From: JAWXUU01 sp044426045
Lineage (GTDB): Bacteria > Bacillota > Clostridia > Christensenellales > CAMQZB01
DNA: 64,000 nucleotides
Reading direction: 5' to 3'
NCBI GenBank assembly: GCA_044426045.1
Contig: JAWXUX010000002.1
Coordinates: 62,001-126,000 of the forward strand
Every line of letters starts with the position of its first letter. Position 1 is the stretch's first letter. This document shows positions 40,514 to 49,628 of this stretch, piece after piece. The notes below the pieces were generated by a model. It saw only the letters and a program-made list of their open reading frames with translations. It did not search any database and was not told where the DNA came from. Both the position numbers and the translations under genes were made by a program.

Positions 40514-40543
40514 TAAAAAAAAGACTGGCTAGCCAATCTTTTT
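40514..40543 (-). terminator. Terminator of the aldo/keto reductase gene
   Basis: AAGACTGGCTAGCCAATCTT is nearly palindromic with T/A runs on both sides. Confidence 0.82.
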
Positions 40544-40580
40544 TGTTTGTTTTGTTTTTGTTTTGTTTTTTAGTGATATT

Positions 40581-41525
40581 TTAAAAATCTGGGTTACAGA
40601 CATCTTGCGATGCTTTGAAATCCGCTTTCAACTTTGCAAGTAGGTCAGCTGAAAGTTGCTCGCATTTGCTGATTTCGATTATTCCACGCATTTGTTCGCG
40701 ATTTCTTGCGCCGACGATTGTTGTTGTGATTTCGTCAGGTGCCATTGCAAATTGGAGAGCTATGCGTTTGAATTCTTCTGCACTTCCACCCGCATATTTT
40801 GATTGAGCGGCTGCGACTGTGTCGAAAATTTCTTCATATTTGTGGTTCCATTTTGCACGGTAGTCTTCAGCTGGGAAGCGGAAATCTCTTTCATTTTTAC
40901 CTGTCAAAAAGCCACTTTCAAGGCTTGTTCTGCCAACTAGTGCAACGTTATTTGCTTTTGCATATTCAAAGATATCGGCATTTTTTTGACGAAGTAGTGA
41001 ATATATCAGCTGAATTGCATGCACTTTGCCTGTGTCGATATATTTTTTGCACAAATCAACGGTTGATTGGCTCACGTTTGGACCTTTGATTGATGCGCCA
41101 ATTGTTAGGATTTTGCCTTTTTTCACTAACCTTTCCATTTCGTCAAGTGCGGCAGCGATTGTTTCGTCATCATCTGGTGGCGAGTGGAAAAAATATAGGT
41201 CGATATAATCCCTGCCAAGCTTTTTCAAACTGTCGTCAACGGCAAGTTCGATATCTTTCACCGTTTCCATTTTTCCGCCGTTTGGAGTTTTGCTTGAGAT
41301 AACAACTTTATCTTTTCCGCCGTGGATTTTCAGATATTTACCAATTCTTTCTTCACTGATTTTATATCCTTGCGCGGTATCAACGAAGTTTCCTCCGTTT
41401 GTGAGATATTCATTCAAAGTTGCAAATGCATCTTCTTCTGCCGTCCATGCATTCCCCATCGCCCACGAGCCGTAGCCGAGTTTGCTTATTTTTATGCCAT
41501 TTCCAAGTTCACGATTAAATTCCAT
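40581..41525 (-). CDS. Aldo/keto reductase
   Basis: 314 residues from MEFNRELGNGIKISKLGYGS with AAGGGGG 6 bases upstream. Barrel with NFVDTAQGYKISEERIG (catalytic Asp and Tyr), VVISSKT (Lys at the active site) and DLYFFHSPPDD (His). NADPH binding is expected at the C-terminal GARNREQMRGI block. Reduces carbonyls of sugars or small aldehydes; substrate unknown. Single gene with its own terminator. Confidence 0.92.
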   Translation of the reverse strand: MEFNRELGNGIKISKLGYGSWAMGNAWTAEEDAFATLNEYLTNGGNFVDTAQGYKISEERIGKYLKIHGGKDKVVISSKTPNGGKMETVKDIELAVDDSLKKLGRDYIDLYFFHSPPDDDETIAAALDEMERLVKKGKILTIGASIKGPNVSQSTVDLCKKYIDTGKVHAIQLIYSLLRQKNADIFEYAKANNVALVGRTSLESGFLTGKNERDFRFPAEDYRAKWNHKYEEIFDTVAAAQSKYAGGSAEEFKRIALQFAMAPDEITTTIVGARNREQMRGIIEISKCEQLSADLLAKLKADFKASQDVCNPDF

Positions 41526-41659
41526 GATTGCCCCCTTTTTTATTATGTTACCACAAACATTCTGAAAGGTCAAGGTTTTATTATTTTAAAGTTCGTCAAA
41601 TGATAAATTTGCGATATACTTTATTGAAATTTCAAAGTTTTTGCGTTTAGAAATGCCCT

Positions 41660-42583
41660 TTAGTCATAGAATTGATATGCACCTTCAACTGCGTGAATAA
41701 GGTTCACGATAAGGGTGTTATATGGTGTTGGGACGCCGTAGATTTTTGCTTGCTCGACAATTGCACCGTTGATTGCATCAATTTCCATTTTCACGCGGTT
41801 TTTGCGATCTTGATACATTGATGAATAGCCAGCGCCCGCATCCTCGCAGACTTTGCGAACCATTTCAAGCGCTTCACGACGGTCGAAATATGTGCCGTCG
41901 GCTTCTGCAACTTCGACTGCTTCATAAACTAGGCGTTTTGCAAAGTCCCATGCGTTTTTGTTTTGCAACATATATCCAATTGGCGTTTCGATAAGCGCGG
42001 TGAATGTGTTGATTGAAAGGTTCACAAAAAGTTTGCTCCAAATAACGCGTTGCACATCATCTGATACTTCAACTTCAAAGCCTACTTCACGCATGATTTC
42101 TGCGATTTCGTCGATTTTGTCGCACTCTTTTGAATTGCTTCCTATTGTTGTGCCGCCAATGCCTTTGTGGTCGGTTGTGGCATTCCCAAGGTTTACGGCA
42201 TTGTTTTTTGTAGTGCCGATGATGATGTTCTTTTTATCGACATATTTCGCAATTTTTCTGTCGTGACCTGCACCGTTTTGAAGTGTCATCACGATTGTGT
42301 TTTCACCAAACAGCGATTTGTTCGCTTCAAGCGCCATTTCAGAATAGTTGGTTTTCACAAATATGATAACAACATCAACTTTGCCTTGATACTCACCCGA
42401 AATTTCAGCTTTTATGTTTTTATAGTTTTTAACCTCGCCTTTAACATTGATTGTGATTCCATTTTTTCTTATGGCATCAACTTGTGGCTGATAGGCATCA
42501 AGCATAATAACTTCGTGATTTTGACTGAGATATCCGCCATAAAGACAGCCCATTGCTCCTGCGCCGATGATTGCAATTTTCAT
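41660..42583 (-). CDS. 2-dehydropantoate 2-reductase family (ketopantoate reductase-like)
   Basis: 307 residues. MKIAIIGAGAMGCLYGGYLS is the NADP-binding motif; VVIIFVKTNYSEMALE and QNGAGHDRKI carry the KTN and QNG blocks, and VIWSKLFVNLSINTFTALIETPIG contains the catalytic Lys region of PanE/ApbA. Could serve pantothenate synthesis or reduce another 2-oxo acid; no other pan genes are nearby. GGAGG precedes the ATG. Confidence 0.88.
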   Translation of the reverse strand: MKIAIIGAGAMGCLYGGYLSQNHEVIMLDAYQPQVDAIRKNGITINVKGEVKNYKNIKAEISGEYQGKVDVVIIFVKTNYSEMALEANKSLFGENTIVMTLQNGAGHDRKIAKYVDKKNIIIGTTKNNAVNLGNATTDHKGIGGTTIGSNSKECDKIDEIAEIMREVGFEVEVSDDVQRVIWSKLFVNLSINTFTALIETPIGYMLQNKNAWDFAKRLVYEAVEVAEADGTYFDRREALEMVRKVCEDAGAGYSSMYQDRKNRVKMEIDAINGAIVEQAKIYGVPTPYNTLIVNLIHAVEGAYQFYD

Positions 42584-42751
42584 TTTTTGCCCTCCGTTTT
42601 ATTAATTTTTTATAACTTTTTCAATAATTGTTCCCAATTGGTTATTATTTTAACATATTTCGATAATTTTTACAAATATTTGAATGTGTTTTTGCATAGC
42701 TGTACTGAATTGAGAACATTTTTATTTATGCTTTTTTCTTTTGGTTTTTTA

Positions 42752-42779
42752 TTGTTATTTTATTTTTTTGTGTTATAAT
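42752..42779 (+). promoter_or_regulatory. Promoter of the two flavoprotein genes
   Basis: TTGTTA (42752-42757), 16 bases, TATAAT (42774-42779) with a TG just before the -10 box. Confidence 0.6.
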
Positions 42780-42804
42780 ATTGAAAACACATTTTGGAGA
42801 TATT

Positions 42805-43266
42805 ATGAGAAGAAAAGATAGGGAAATGAGTGAAAAGTTTGCCTTTGAAGTTTGCGATAGTTGCGAATTTGCTGTTTTGAGTGTAGTTGACACGGCGGGA
42901 TTTCCTTATGCTGTTGCAATCAACACTGTGCGAGATGGCAAAACTTTATACTTTCATTCTGCCGTGGCGGGGAAAAAGATTGACTGCTTAAAAAATTGTG
43001 GCGACGTTTGTCTTTCTTTTGTTTCCGAGGCTAGGCTTGTGCCTGAAAAATTCACCACTGAATATAAATCCGCTGTTGCTTTTGGGCGTGCGGTTGAGGT
43101 TTTAGATAAAGATGAGAAGATTTTTGCACTTCGACTTCTTTGCGAGAGGTTTGCCATTTCGAATATGGCGGGATTTGACAAAGCTATTGAGGAAAGCCTT
43201 TCTCACACTGCGATTTGGAAGGTGGAAATTTCTGAAATTAGCGGAAAAAGCAATATTAAAAATTAG
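42805..43266 (+). CDS. Pyridoxamine 5'-phosphate oxidase-like flavoprotein (Nim type)
   Basis: 153 residues from MRRKDREMSEKFAFEVCDSC, typical of the 5-nitroimidazole-resistance (NimA-like) group; GGAG 6 bases upstream. Split-barrel FMN fold with GFPYAVAINTVRDGKTLYFHSAVAGKKIDCLK and TTEYKSAVAFGRAVEV. Probably reduces small compounds using FMN; a resistance role is not shown. Followed after 10 bases by a nitroreductase, so the two may act together. Confidence 0.82.
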   Translation: MRRKDREMSEKFAFEVCDSCEFAVLSVVDTAGFPYAVAINTVRDGKTLYFHSAVAGKKIDCLKNCGDVCLSFVSEARLVPEKFTTEYKSAVAFGRAVEVLDKDEKIFALRLLCERFAISNMAGFDKAIEESLSHTAIWKVEISEISGKSNIKN

Positions 43267-43276
43267 GAGAGATATT

Positions 43277-43846
43277 ATGGAACTTAAAAAAGCAATTCTT
43301 GAAAGACGTAGCGTCAGAAGATACATTGATAAGAAAATTTCCGACGTGGATATGGCGGAAATTTTGGAGATGGGAACTTGGGCGCCATCTGGCACTAACC
43401 GCCAAAATTGGCATTTTGTGGTTTGCAAATCGCAAGAGTCGATTGAGAGGTTGAAAAGCACAATGGAAGTTGGAATGGCGGATTTTGAGAGCTATTTGGA
43501 GGGAAATTTTCCCAATCATCCAAAAGTTGTTTCTGCGACAATGAATTTCATCACTACCCTTGGCGGTTGCGATGTTTGCGTGCTCGCGTTTGTGCGAGAT
43601 GCGGGCGACAATGATGAAATGGTGTCGGTTCAAAGCGTTGCGGCGGCACTTCAAAATATGGCGCTTGTGGCTCACGACAAAGGCATTGGAAGCTGTTGGA
43701 TTGCGGCACCTTGTTTCAGTGGCGACGCGATAAGAAAGGAATTCGCACCCGATAAAGGAATTTTGGTTTCCGCAATGACTTTTGGTTATTTCGAAAAACA
43801 ATCTCCCGCCCCACCAAGAAAAGCTGGTAGAATTGAAATTATTTAA
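43277..43846 (+). CDS. Nitroreductase-family flavoprotein
   Basis: 189 residues from MELKKAILERRSVRRYIDKKI with AGGAGA 6 bases upstream. RRSVRRY contacts FMN, and GTWAPSGTNRQNWHFVV is the N-terminal family block; GIGSCWIAAPC sits near the C-terminal FMN site. NAD(P)H-dependent reduction of nitro or quinone compounds is typical. Co-transcribed with the preceding flavoprotein. Confidence 0.9.
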   Translation: MELKKAILERRSVRRYIDKKISDVDMAEILEMGTWAPSGTNRQNWHFVVCKSQESIERLKSTMEVGMADFESYLEGNFPNHPKVVSATMNFITTLGGCDVCVLAFVRDAGDNDEMVSVQSVAAALQNMALVAHDKGIGSCWIAAPCFSGDAIRKEFAPDKGILVSAMTFGYFEKQSPAPPRKAGRIEII

Positions 43847-43880
43847 ATTTATAAATTGTAACACTATTATTATAAAAAAC

Positions 43881-43917
43881 AAGAAGGCGAACCAATACCG
43901 TTCGCCTTCCGCAATTT
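43881..43917 (+). terminator. Terminator after the nitroreductase gene
   Basis: GAAGGCGAAC and GTTCGCCTTC form a 10-bp stem; the T run starts after four further bases. Confidence 0.75.
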
Positions 43918-43980
43918 TTAATTTTTAATTTCTAATTTTTAATTTTTAATTTCTAATTTTTAATTTTTAATTTTTAATTG
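43913..43980 (+). repeat. Perfect-period heptamer tract AATTTTT
   Basis: About nine tandem heptamers, AATTTTT with AATTTCT at every third unit or so, directly between the nitroreductase terminator and the acyl carrier protein stop. Composition differs from GGTGAAA, but the period of 7 is the same. Confidence 0.88.
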
Positions 43981-43982
43981 AT

Positions 43983-44210
43983 TTAGTTATTTTCCAAGAA
44001 TTTAACAAGGTCACAAACTTTTTTGATATTTTGAACTTCGTCGTCTGGCAAAGTCACATCAAATTCCTCTTCCATTGCTACCAACATTTCGAATACGTCG
44101 ATTGAATCTGCTTGCAAGTCTTGCACGAAATCAGTTTCCATTGTGATTTGAGCTTCTTCAATTTTTAGTTGTGCGGACAACATTTCCCTTACTTTTTCAA
44201 ATGTGTTCAT
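43983..44210 (-). CDS. acpP: Acyl carrier protein
   Basis: 75 residues from MNTFEKVREMLSAQLKIEEA with GGAGGTG 5 bases upstream. DLQADSIDVFEMLVAMEEEF carries the Ser that receives 4'-phosphopantetheine (DSID instead of the usual DSLD). Small acidic four-helix protein carrying acyl chains in fatty-acid or related synthesis. Stands alone, not in a fab cluster, so it may be a specialised carrier. Confidence 0.93.
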   Translation of the reverse strand: MNTFEKVREMLSAQLKIEEAQITMETDFVQDLQADSIDVFEMLVAMEEEFDVTLPDDEVQNIKKVCDLVKFLENN

Positions 44211-44234
44211 CTGACACCTCCACTTAATGTTTAT

Positions 44235-44263
44235 AGTATACATTCTCCTTTTATTTTTGTCAA
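44235..44263 (-). promoter_or_regulatory. Promoter of acpP
   Basis: TTGACA (44258-44263), 17 bases, TATACT (44235-44240) on the minus strand. Confidence 0.82.
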
Positions 44264-44393
44264 GATATATTAAAAAAAACTTTAAAAAAACCGCTTTCTT
44301 TAAGGGTTTTTTACGATATTTTGCCTTTGGGGGTTGATTTTTTTTATTATTGTGATATAATTATAGTTCTCGCAAGGAAAAGGAGAACTCATC

Positions 44394-45710
44394 ATGAATA
44401 TGTATGAAATCATTGAAAAAAAGAAAAATGGACAGGAACTTACAACAGAAGAGATACAATATTTTGTTTCGGGATACACTGCTGGTGATATTCCCGATTA
44501 TCAAGCATCGGCACTTCTTATGGCAATTTGGTTTGAAAAAATGAACCGCCGTGAGACTTTTGATTTGACTCGCGCCATGACATATTCTGGCGACGTTATC
44601 GATTTATCTTCAATCAAGCAGTTGAAGGTTGACAAACATTCCACTGGTGGGGTTGGCGATTCAACGTCACTTGCACTTGCACCAATTCTTGGCGCACTTG
44701 GGCTTAAAGTTGCAAAAATGAGCGGTCGCGGACTTGGTTTTTCAGGTGGCACGCTTGACAAACTTGAAAGTATTCCAGGGGTTGATATTTCCGTTTCTGA
44801 AGAGGATTTTATTGAAATTGTTAATCGCGTTGGATGCGCTATCATTGGTCAAACAAGCGAAATTGTGCCCGCCGATAAACTTTTGTATCGTCTTCGCGAT
44901 GTGACTGCGACGGTTGATTGCATGCCACTTATCGCGTCTTCAATCATGAGCAAAAAGATTGCTTCGGGTTCTGACGTTATTCTTCTTGATGTGAAATATG
45001 GCTCGGGCGCTTTCATGAAAACGCCAGACGAGGCTGTCACTCTTGCAAAACTTATGGTTGATATTGGCGAGGATGCGGGCAGAAAAATGGGCGCGCTTAT
45101 AACTTCGATGGATCAACCACTTTCAAATCACTGTGGCAACACATTGGAGATTTTGGGAATTTTGGAGGTTCTTTCTGGTGGCAAATCTAGGCTTTACAGC
45201 GAAATTACTCTCGTTTGTTCAAAGCTTCTTATTTTATCTGGCAAGGCGGAAAATGAAGCTGTGGCAAAAACTTTGATTGACGAGGTTATTGCTAGTGGCA
45301 AGGCTTTGGATAAATTTTACGAGATGGTTGCAGCACTTGGCGGAAACGTTGAATATTTGAAAAATCCATCTATGTTTGAAGTTGGAAAAACTGTTGAAAT
45401 TCTCGCGAAAGCCGATGGTTATATAACTGAAATCAACACGGCTAGCATTGGTATTTCCATTGTTGCACTTGGCGGTGGAAGAGAGAAAAAAGAAGACGAA
45501 ATCATCAATTCTGTCGGCGTTATCATGAACTGCGAAATTGGGTCATGCGTGAAAAAAGGCGACGTGCTTCTCACGATTTATCACGAGGAAAAAGGTCTTG
45601 CAAGGGCGTGCGAACTTTGCGAAAATGCGTTCGTGATTTCCGAAAATAAACCTGCTGATCACAAGATTGCCGTTGCTTATGTTGATAAAGACGGCGTGTT
45701 TATGTATTAG
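44394..45710 (+). CDS. pdp: Pyrimidine-nucleoside phosphorylase
   Basis: 438 residues, the normal length for thymidine/pyrimidine-nucleoside phosphorylases. KVDKHSTGGVGDSTSLALAP is the family signature with phosphate-binding residues; LDVKYGSGAFMKTPDEA follows. It splits thymidine, uridine or deoxyuridine into base and sugar-1-phosphate. GGAG precedes the ATG, and TATAAT lies at 44356-44361 with a poor -35 region. Single gene ending in a terminator. Confidence 0.94.
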   Translation: MNMYEIIEKKKNGQELTTEEIQYFVSGYTAGDIPDYQASALLMAIWFEKMNRRETFDLTRAMTYSGDVIDLSSIKQLKVDKHSTGGVGDSTSLALAPILGALGLKVAKMSGRGLGFSGGTLDKLESIPGVDISVSEEDFIEIVNRVGCAIIGQTSEIVPADKLLYRLRDVTATVDCMPLIASSIMSKKIASGSDVILLDVKYGSGAFMKTPDEAVTLAKLMVDIGEDAGRKMGALITSMDQPLSNHCGNTLEILGILEVLSGGKSRLYSEITLVCSKLLILSGKAENEAVAKTLIDEVIASGKALDKFYEMVAALGGNVEYLKNPSMFEVGKTVEILAKADGYITEINTASIGISIVALGGGREKKEDEIINSVGVIMNCEIGSCVKKGDVLLTIYHEEKGLARACELCENAFVISENKPADHKIAVAYVDKDGVFMY

Positions 45711-45719
45711 AAAATACAA

Positions 45720-45806
45720 ATTTGAATTGTGAAATAAAATTGTGAAATAAAATTGAATTTAGACATAAAATTGAATTTAGACATAAAATTGAATTTAGAC
45801 ATAAAA
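45720..45806 (+). repeat. Tandem repeats of 13 and 18 bases
   Basis: AAATAAAATTGTG occurs twice (period 13) and then AATTGAATTTAGACATAA three times (period 18), between the phosphorylase stop and its terminator. No coding or regulatory role seen. Confidence 0.8.
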
Positions 45807-45837
45807 AAAGCTATATCATGCGATATAGCTTTTTATT
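45803..45837 (+). terminator. Bidirectional terminator between pdp and rny
   Basis: AAAAAGCTATATC and GATATAGCTTTTT form a 13-bp stem with T/A runs on both sides. Confidence 0.88.
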
Positions 45838-45852
45838 TTGTTTGTTTTTTGA

Positions 45853-47448
45853 TTATTTTGCAAATTCAACTGTTCTTAGTTCTCTTATAACGTTGACTTT
45901 GATTTGACCTGGATAGTCAAGTTCGCTTTCGATTTTCTTTGCGATGTCTTTTGCCATGAAGATTGTTTCTTGATCTGAAACGGCATCCGGTTTAACGATA
46001 ACGCGGACTTCCCTTCCTGCAGATATTGCAAATGATTTATCAACACCTTTGAATTCATCCGCGATAGCTTCAAGTTTTTGAAGTCTTTTCACGTAGTTTT
46101 CAAGAGTTTCACGTCTTGCACCTGGTCTTGCGCCTGAAATGCCATCCGCTGCTTGAACCAAAATCGCTTCGATTGTTTGTGGTTCAACATCGCCGTGGTG
46201 GGCTTCAATTGCGTTGACAACAGCCTTGTTTTCTTTGTATTTCTTGGCAAGGTCGGTACCGATTTGAATGTGAGTTCCCTCAACTTCGTAATCCACCGCT
46301 TTACCGATATCATGAAGCAAGCCTGCTCGTTTTGCGAGAGTCACATCAACATCAAGTTCGCTTGCCATGCAACCTGCAAGGTGGGCAACTTCGATAGAGT
46401 GTTTGAGGACATTTTGACCGTAACTTGTTCTGTATTTAAGCTTACCAAGTAGTCTCAAAATTTCTGGGTGCAAGCCGAATATTCCAACTTCGAACATTGC
46501 TGCTTCGCCCGCTTCTTTGATTTCTTGTTCGATTTCCTTTTTCACTTTTGCAACTGTTTCTTCGATGCGTGATGGGTGAATACGTCCGTCAGAGATTAAT
46601 CTTTCAACTGAAAGTCTTGCGATTTCTCTTCTGACTGGGTCAAATCCAGACAAGATAACTACTTCTGGTGTGTCGTCGATGATAAGGTCAATTCCCGTTG
46701 CGTTTTCAAGTGCACGAATGTTTCTGCCTTCACGACCAATGAGCCTACCCTTCAAGTCATCATTTGGTAGTGGCACGACTGAAACTGTGATTTCAGAAGC
46801 ATGTTCTGTCGCAACTTTTTGAATTGAAAGAGCCACGATATTTTTGGCTTTTTTCACCGCTTCATCTTTTGCAGTCTTTTCGATTTCCCTTACCATAACG
46901 GCTGCATCTTTTTTAGCGTCGCTTTCAATTTCTTGAATGAGTAGCGTTCTTGCTTCTTCTTGAGTGAGTCGAGAAATTGTTTCAAGTTCTTCAAGCATTT
47001 TTTCATGCGCGTGGTTAACTTTTTCTTGTAGTCTTCCAACTTCCGCTTGTTTTGATGCAAGAACTTTTCTTTCTTGTTCCACATTGTTTAGCTTTTGATC
47101 CAAGTTATCTTCTTTTTTAGATAGCTGGTCTTCTTTTTGCAAATTTCTTTGTTCTAGTTTTTGAATTTCGCCATTCTTCTTTCTGAATTCTTTGTCAAGT
47201 TCGTTCTTTTGTTTCAAACTTTCCTCTTTAGCTTCCAAAATAGCTTCTTTCTTTAATGATTTTGCGTCTAGTGATGCGTCGTCAAGAATTTTTTGCGCTT
47301 GCAATTTTGCTTCGCCAATTTTTCTTGTCGCTAGGATTTTATACGCTCCATATCCAAGTACAACCCCGATCGCTAGTACAACGACTGCGATAATCATTAC
47401 TGCTGGCAAGCCAACAGATCCCGCTAGAACAGTTTGTGTGTTAATCAT
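45853..47448 (-). CDS. rny: Ribonuclease Y
   Basis: 531 residues from MINTQTVLAGSVGLPAVMII with GGAGG 8 bases upstream. One membrane helix (about residues 15-38), a long charged coiled coil (about 45-205), a KH domain with GRLIGREGRNIRALENATG, and an HD domain with GLLHDIGKAVD. Membrane-bound endoribonuclease that starts mRNA decay in Firmicutes. Downstream of recA in the usual order, with its own promoter. Confidence 0.96.
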   Translation of the reverse strand: MINTQTVLAGSVGLPAVMIIAVVVLAIGVVLGYGAYKILATRKIGEAKLQAQKILDDASLDAKSLKKEAILEAKEESLKQKNELDKEFRKKNGEIQKLEQRNLQKEDQLSKKEDNLDQKLNNVEQERKVLASKQAEVGRLQEKVNHAHEKMLEELETISRLTQEEARTLLIQEIESDAKKDAAVMVREIEKTAKDEAVKKAKNIVALSIQKVATEHASEITVSVVPLPNDDLKGRLIGREGRNIRALENATGIDLIIDDTPEVVILSGFDPVRREIARLSVERLISDGRIHPSRIEETVAKVKKEIEQEIKEAGEAAMFEVGIFGLHPEILRLLGKLKYRTSYGQNVLKHSIEVAHLAGCMASELDVDVTLAKRAGLLHDIGKAVDYEVEGTHIQIGTDLAKKYKENKAVVNAIEAHHGDVEPQTIEAILVQAADGISGARPGARRETLENYVKRLQKLEAIADEFKGVDKSFAISAGREVRVIVKPDAVSDQETIFMAKDIAKKIESELDYPGQIKVNVIRELRTVEFAK

Positions 47449-47549
47449 TTTCTGTTCCTCCAAATTTATTAAGTTTTCAATTTACGATTTAGGTTAAAAC
47501 AAAAACCATGACGTTATATTATATTGATTTGTATCATATATTATATCAG

Positions 47550-47563
47550 TGCATTTGAATGCA
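47550..47563 (-). promoter_or_regulatory. 14-bp perfect palindrome in the rny leader
   Basis: TGCATTTGAATGCA lies about 20 bases downstream of the predicted rny -10 box, where a repressor could bind. No regulator is known to me for this sequence. Confidence 0.35.
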
Positions 47564-47580
47564 TTTTAACTCGTATATAT

Positions 47581-47609
47581 ATTTTAAACAAAAAACAGCA
47601 AAATGTCAA
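47581..47609 (-). promoter_or_regulatory. Promoter of rny
   Basis: TTGACA (47604-47609), 17 bases, TAAAAT (47581-47586) on the minus strand, leaving a leader of about 125 bases. Confidence 0.75.
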
Positions 47610-47717
47610 GTCTTTTTAAAATTCCTTGGCTTTTTTGCTGTTTTTTTTCATATTTATGCAATTTTTTATTATAAATAAAGAAATTTAGTGTCCTTTACTT
47701 ATGTTTACTCTTTTTGT

Positions 47718-48725
47718 TTAGTCATTTGGGAAAAGTTCTTTTCTTACTTTCACTTCGATTTCCTCGCGTAGTTGTGGATTTGCAACTAGGAATTGGCGAG
47801 CGTTTTCGCGTCCTTGACCAACCTTGTCGCCGTTATAAGAATACCAAGCACCGCTTTTTTCCATAATTCCCATACTGCTTGCCATGTCAAGAATTGATGA
47901 TTCATTTGAAATTCCTTGACCAAAGATGATGTCAAATTCCGCAATTTTGAATGGTGGGGCAACTTTGTTTTTAACGATTTTTGCTTTAGTTTTGTTTCCG
48001 CAAACTTCAGTGCCATCTTTGATTGCTTCACCTTTTCTTATGTCCATTCTGACAGAGGCGTAAAATTTGAGTGCTTTACCGCCCGTTGTCACTTCTGGAC
48101 TTCCGAACATCACGCCAACTTTTTCGCGAAGTTGGTTGATAAAAATAACTGTTGTTTTTGTTTTTGAAACGCCACCTGTGAGTTTTCTTAACGCTTGGCT
48201 CATAAGTCTTGCTTGAAGACCAACGTGAGTGTCACCCATGTCGCCATCAATTTCCGCTTGTGGAGTTAGCGCTGCAACTGAATCGACAACAACGAGGTCA
48301 ATGGCACCACTTCGAACGAGTGCGTCGCAGATTTCAAGTCCTTGTTCCCCTGTGTCTGGTTGCGAAACATAAAGTTCGTCGATATCCACGCCTAGTCTTT
48401 TTGCATAGCTTGGGTCAAGTGCATGTTCGGCATCGATAAAGGCACAAGTGCCACCCGCTTTTTGCGTTTCGGCAATCATGTGGAGCGTTACTGTTGTTTT
48501 ACCCGAAGATTCAGGGCCGTAGATTTCGATTATTCTGCCTTTTGGGATACCGCCAATTCCGAGTGCATAGTCGATTGCGATACTGCCAGTTTTCAAGACT
48601 TCGATATCTGTTTGAACATCGTCGCCAAGTTTCATGATTGCACCTTTGCCAAATTGTTTTTCGATATCAGTTAGTGCTTTTGCAAGATCTTTTTCTCTGC
48701 CCGTTTGTGTTGTTTTCTTTTCCAT
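47718..48725 (-). CDS. recA: Recombinase A
   Basis: 335 residues. GPESSGKTTVTLH is the P loop; LVVVDSVAALTPQAEIDGDMGD and KTTVIFINQLREKVGVMFG are RecA blocks. It lacks a long acidic tail, ending EVKVRKELFPND. Forms filaments on single-stranded DNA for recombination and SOS induction. It is 54 bases after pgsA; no LexA-type box was seen between them. Confidence 0.97.
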   Translation of the reverse strand: MEKKTTQTGREKDLAKALTDIEKQFGKGAIMKLGDDVQTDIEVLKTGSIAIDYALGIGGIPKGRIIEIYGPESSGKTTVTLHMIAETQKAGGTCAFIDAEHALDPSYAKRLGVDIDELYVSQPDTGEQGLEICDALVRSGAIDLVVVDSVAALTPQAEIDGDMGDTHVGLQARLMSQALRKLTGGVSKTKTTVIFINQLREKVGVMFGSPEVTTGGKALKFYASVRMDIRKGEAIKDGTEVCGNKTKAKIVKNKVAPPFKIAEFDIIFGQGISNESSILDMASSMGIMEKSGAWYSYNGDKVGQGRENARQFLVANPQLREEIEVKVRKELFPND

Positions 48726-48779
48726 TTTTATCCCTCTTTTTATATGTTTGATAGCTCTTTGATGGCTCTTAAAGTTGTC

Positions 48780-49604
48780 TTACATTGAGCCCGTGAATGC
48801 TTCTTTGTTTTTCACAAGGTATGAAATACCAGAAATAACGCAGATGATTGTTGACGCGATATAAACAAATGTGCCGATATATCCAAGATATAGCGCGATA
48901 GAATAAGACAATGTGAGTGAACTTGCTGCTACGCTTGCGTTGTAGTACATAAATACATATGTCACATAGAATGCATAGCTTGAAAGAAGTGCCACAATTG
49001 CGATTATTTGCGTTACTGTTTTGAGTTTTCCAAGTTTATCTGCGGCAATCACTGTGCCATTGTTTGCGGCAACAAGGCGAAGACCACTGATTGCAAATTC
49101 TCTTGCAATCACGATGATAAGAGATAGTCCCGCAACATATGGGATTAGCACGATATCAGAAATTGTTATTAACACAAGTGCTGTCACAACGAGAAGTTTA
49201 TCCGCAATCGGGTCGATAAATTTGCCGAAATCTGTCACCAAGTTGTGCTTTCTTGCAATGTGACCATCGAGAAAATCTGTGAATGATGCGATAATAAACA
49301 CTACCACTGCCGCGTGGAGCGCGAATGGTGTTTGTATATAAAACAAAATAACCATGATTGGGACTAGCGCTATTCTCAAAAGAGATAGCTTGTTTGGCAA
49401 GTTCATTTTTTTGTGAGCATTTGATTTTGCATGATGTTTTTCCGCAAGTTCAATCTTTTCAGAAAGTTCAATTTCTGCATTAACTTCAGTTGTTTCTGTT
49501 TCCGCTGCCGCTGCCACTTCTACCGCTACTTCTGCTTCTGTTTGAGTTTGGGCTGCTGTTTCGGCTTCAGAAATTTCTTCTGTCACTTTTTTAGTTTCTT
49601 CCAT
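48780..49604 (-). CDS. pgsA: CDP-diacylglycerol-glycerol-3-phosphate phosphatidyltransferase with acidic N-terminal extension
   Basis: 274 residues. The CDP-alcohol phosphotransferase motif is complete: DGHIARKHNLVTDFGKFIDP, reading DG-x2-AR-x8-G-x3-D-x3-D. Six membrane helices follow MNLPNKLSLLRIALVPIMV. The first 65 residues are unusual: a Glu/Ala/Thr-rich, very acidic and probably disordered segment not needed for the fold. Makes phosphatidylglycerol phosphate in the membrane. Between rimO and recA. Confidence 0.94.
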   Translation of the reverse strand: MEETKKVTEEISEAETAAQTQTEAEVAVEVAAAAETETTEVNAEIELSEKIELAEKHHAKSNAHKKMNLPNKLSLLRIALVPIMVILFYIQTPFALHAAVVVFIIASFTDFLDGHIARKHNLVTDFGKFIDPIADKLLVVTALVLITISDIVLIPYVAGLSLIIVIAREFAISGLRLVAANNGTVIAADKLGKLKTVTQIIAIVALLSSYAFYVTYVFMYYNASVAASSLTLSYSIALYLGYIGTFVYIASTIICVISGISYLVKNKEAFTGSM

Positions 49605-49628
49605 AATTTCCCCTTGTTTTTTTATTAT

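Noticed and set aside
48726..48779. SOS (LexA) box before recA
   Set aside because: No CGAAC-N4/5-GTTCG-like sequence was found in the 54-base gap; recA seems to be transcribed from the ftsK operon.
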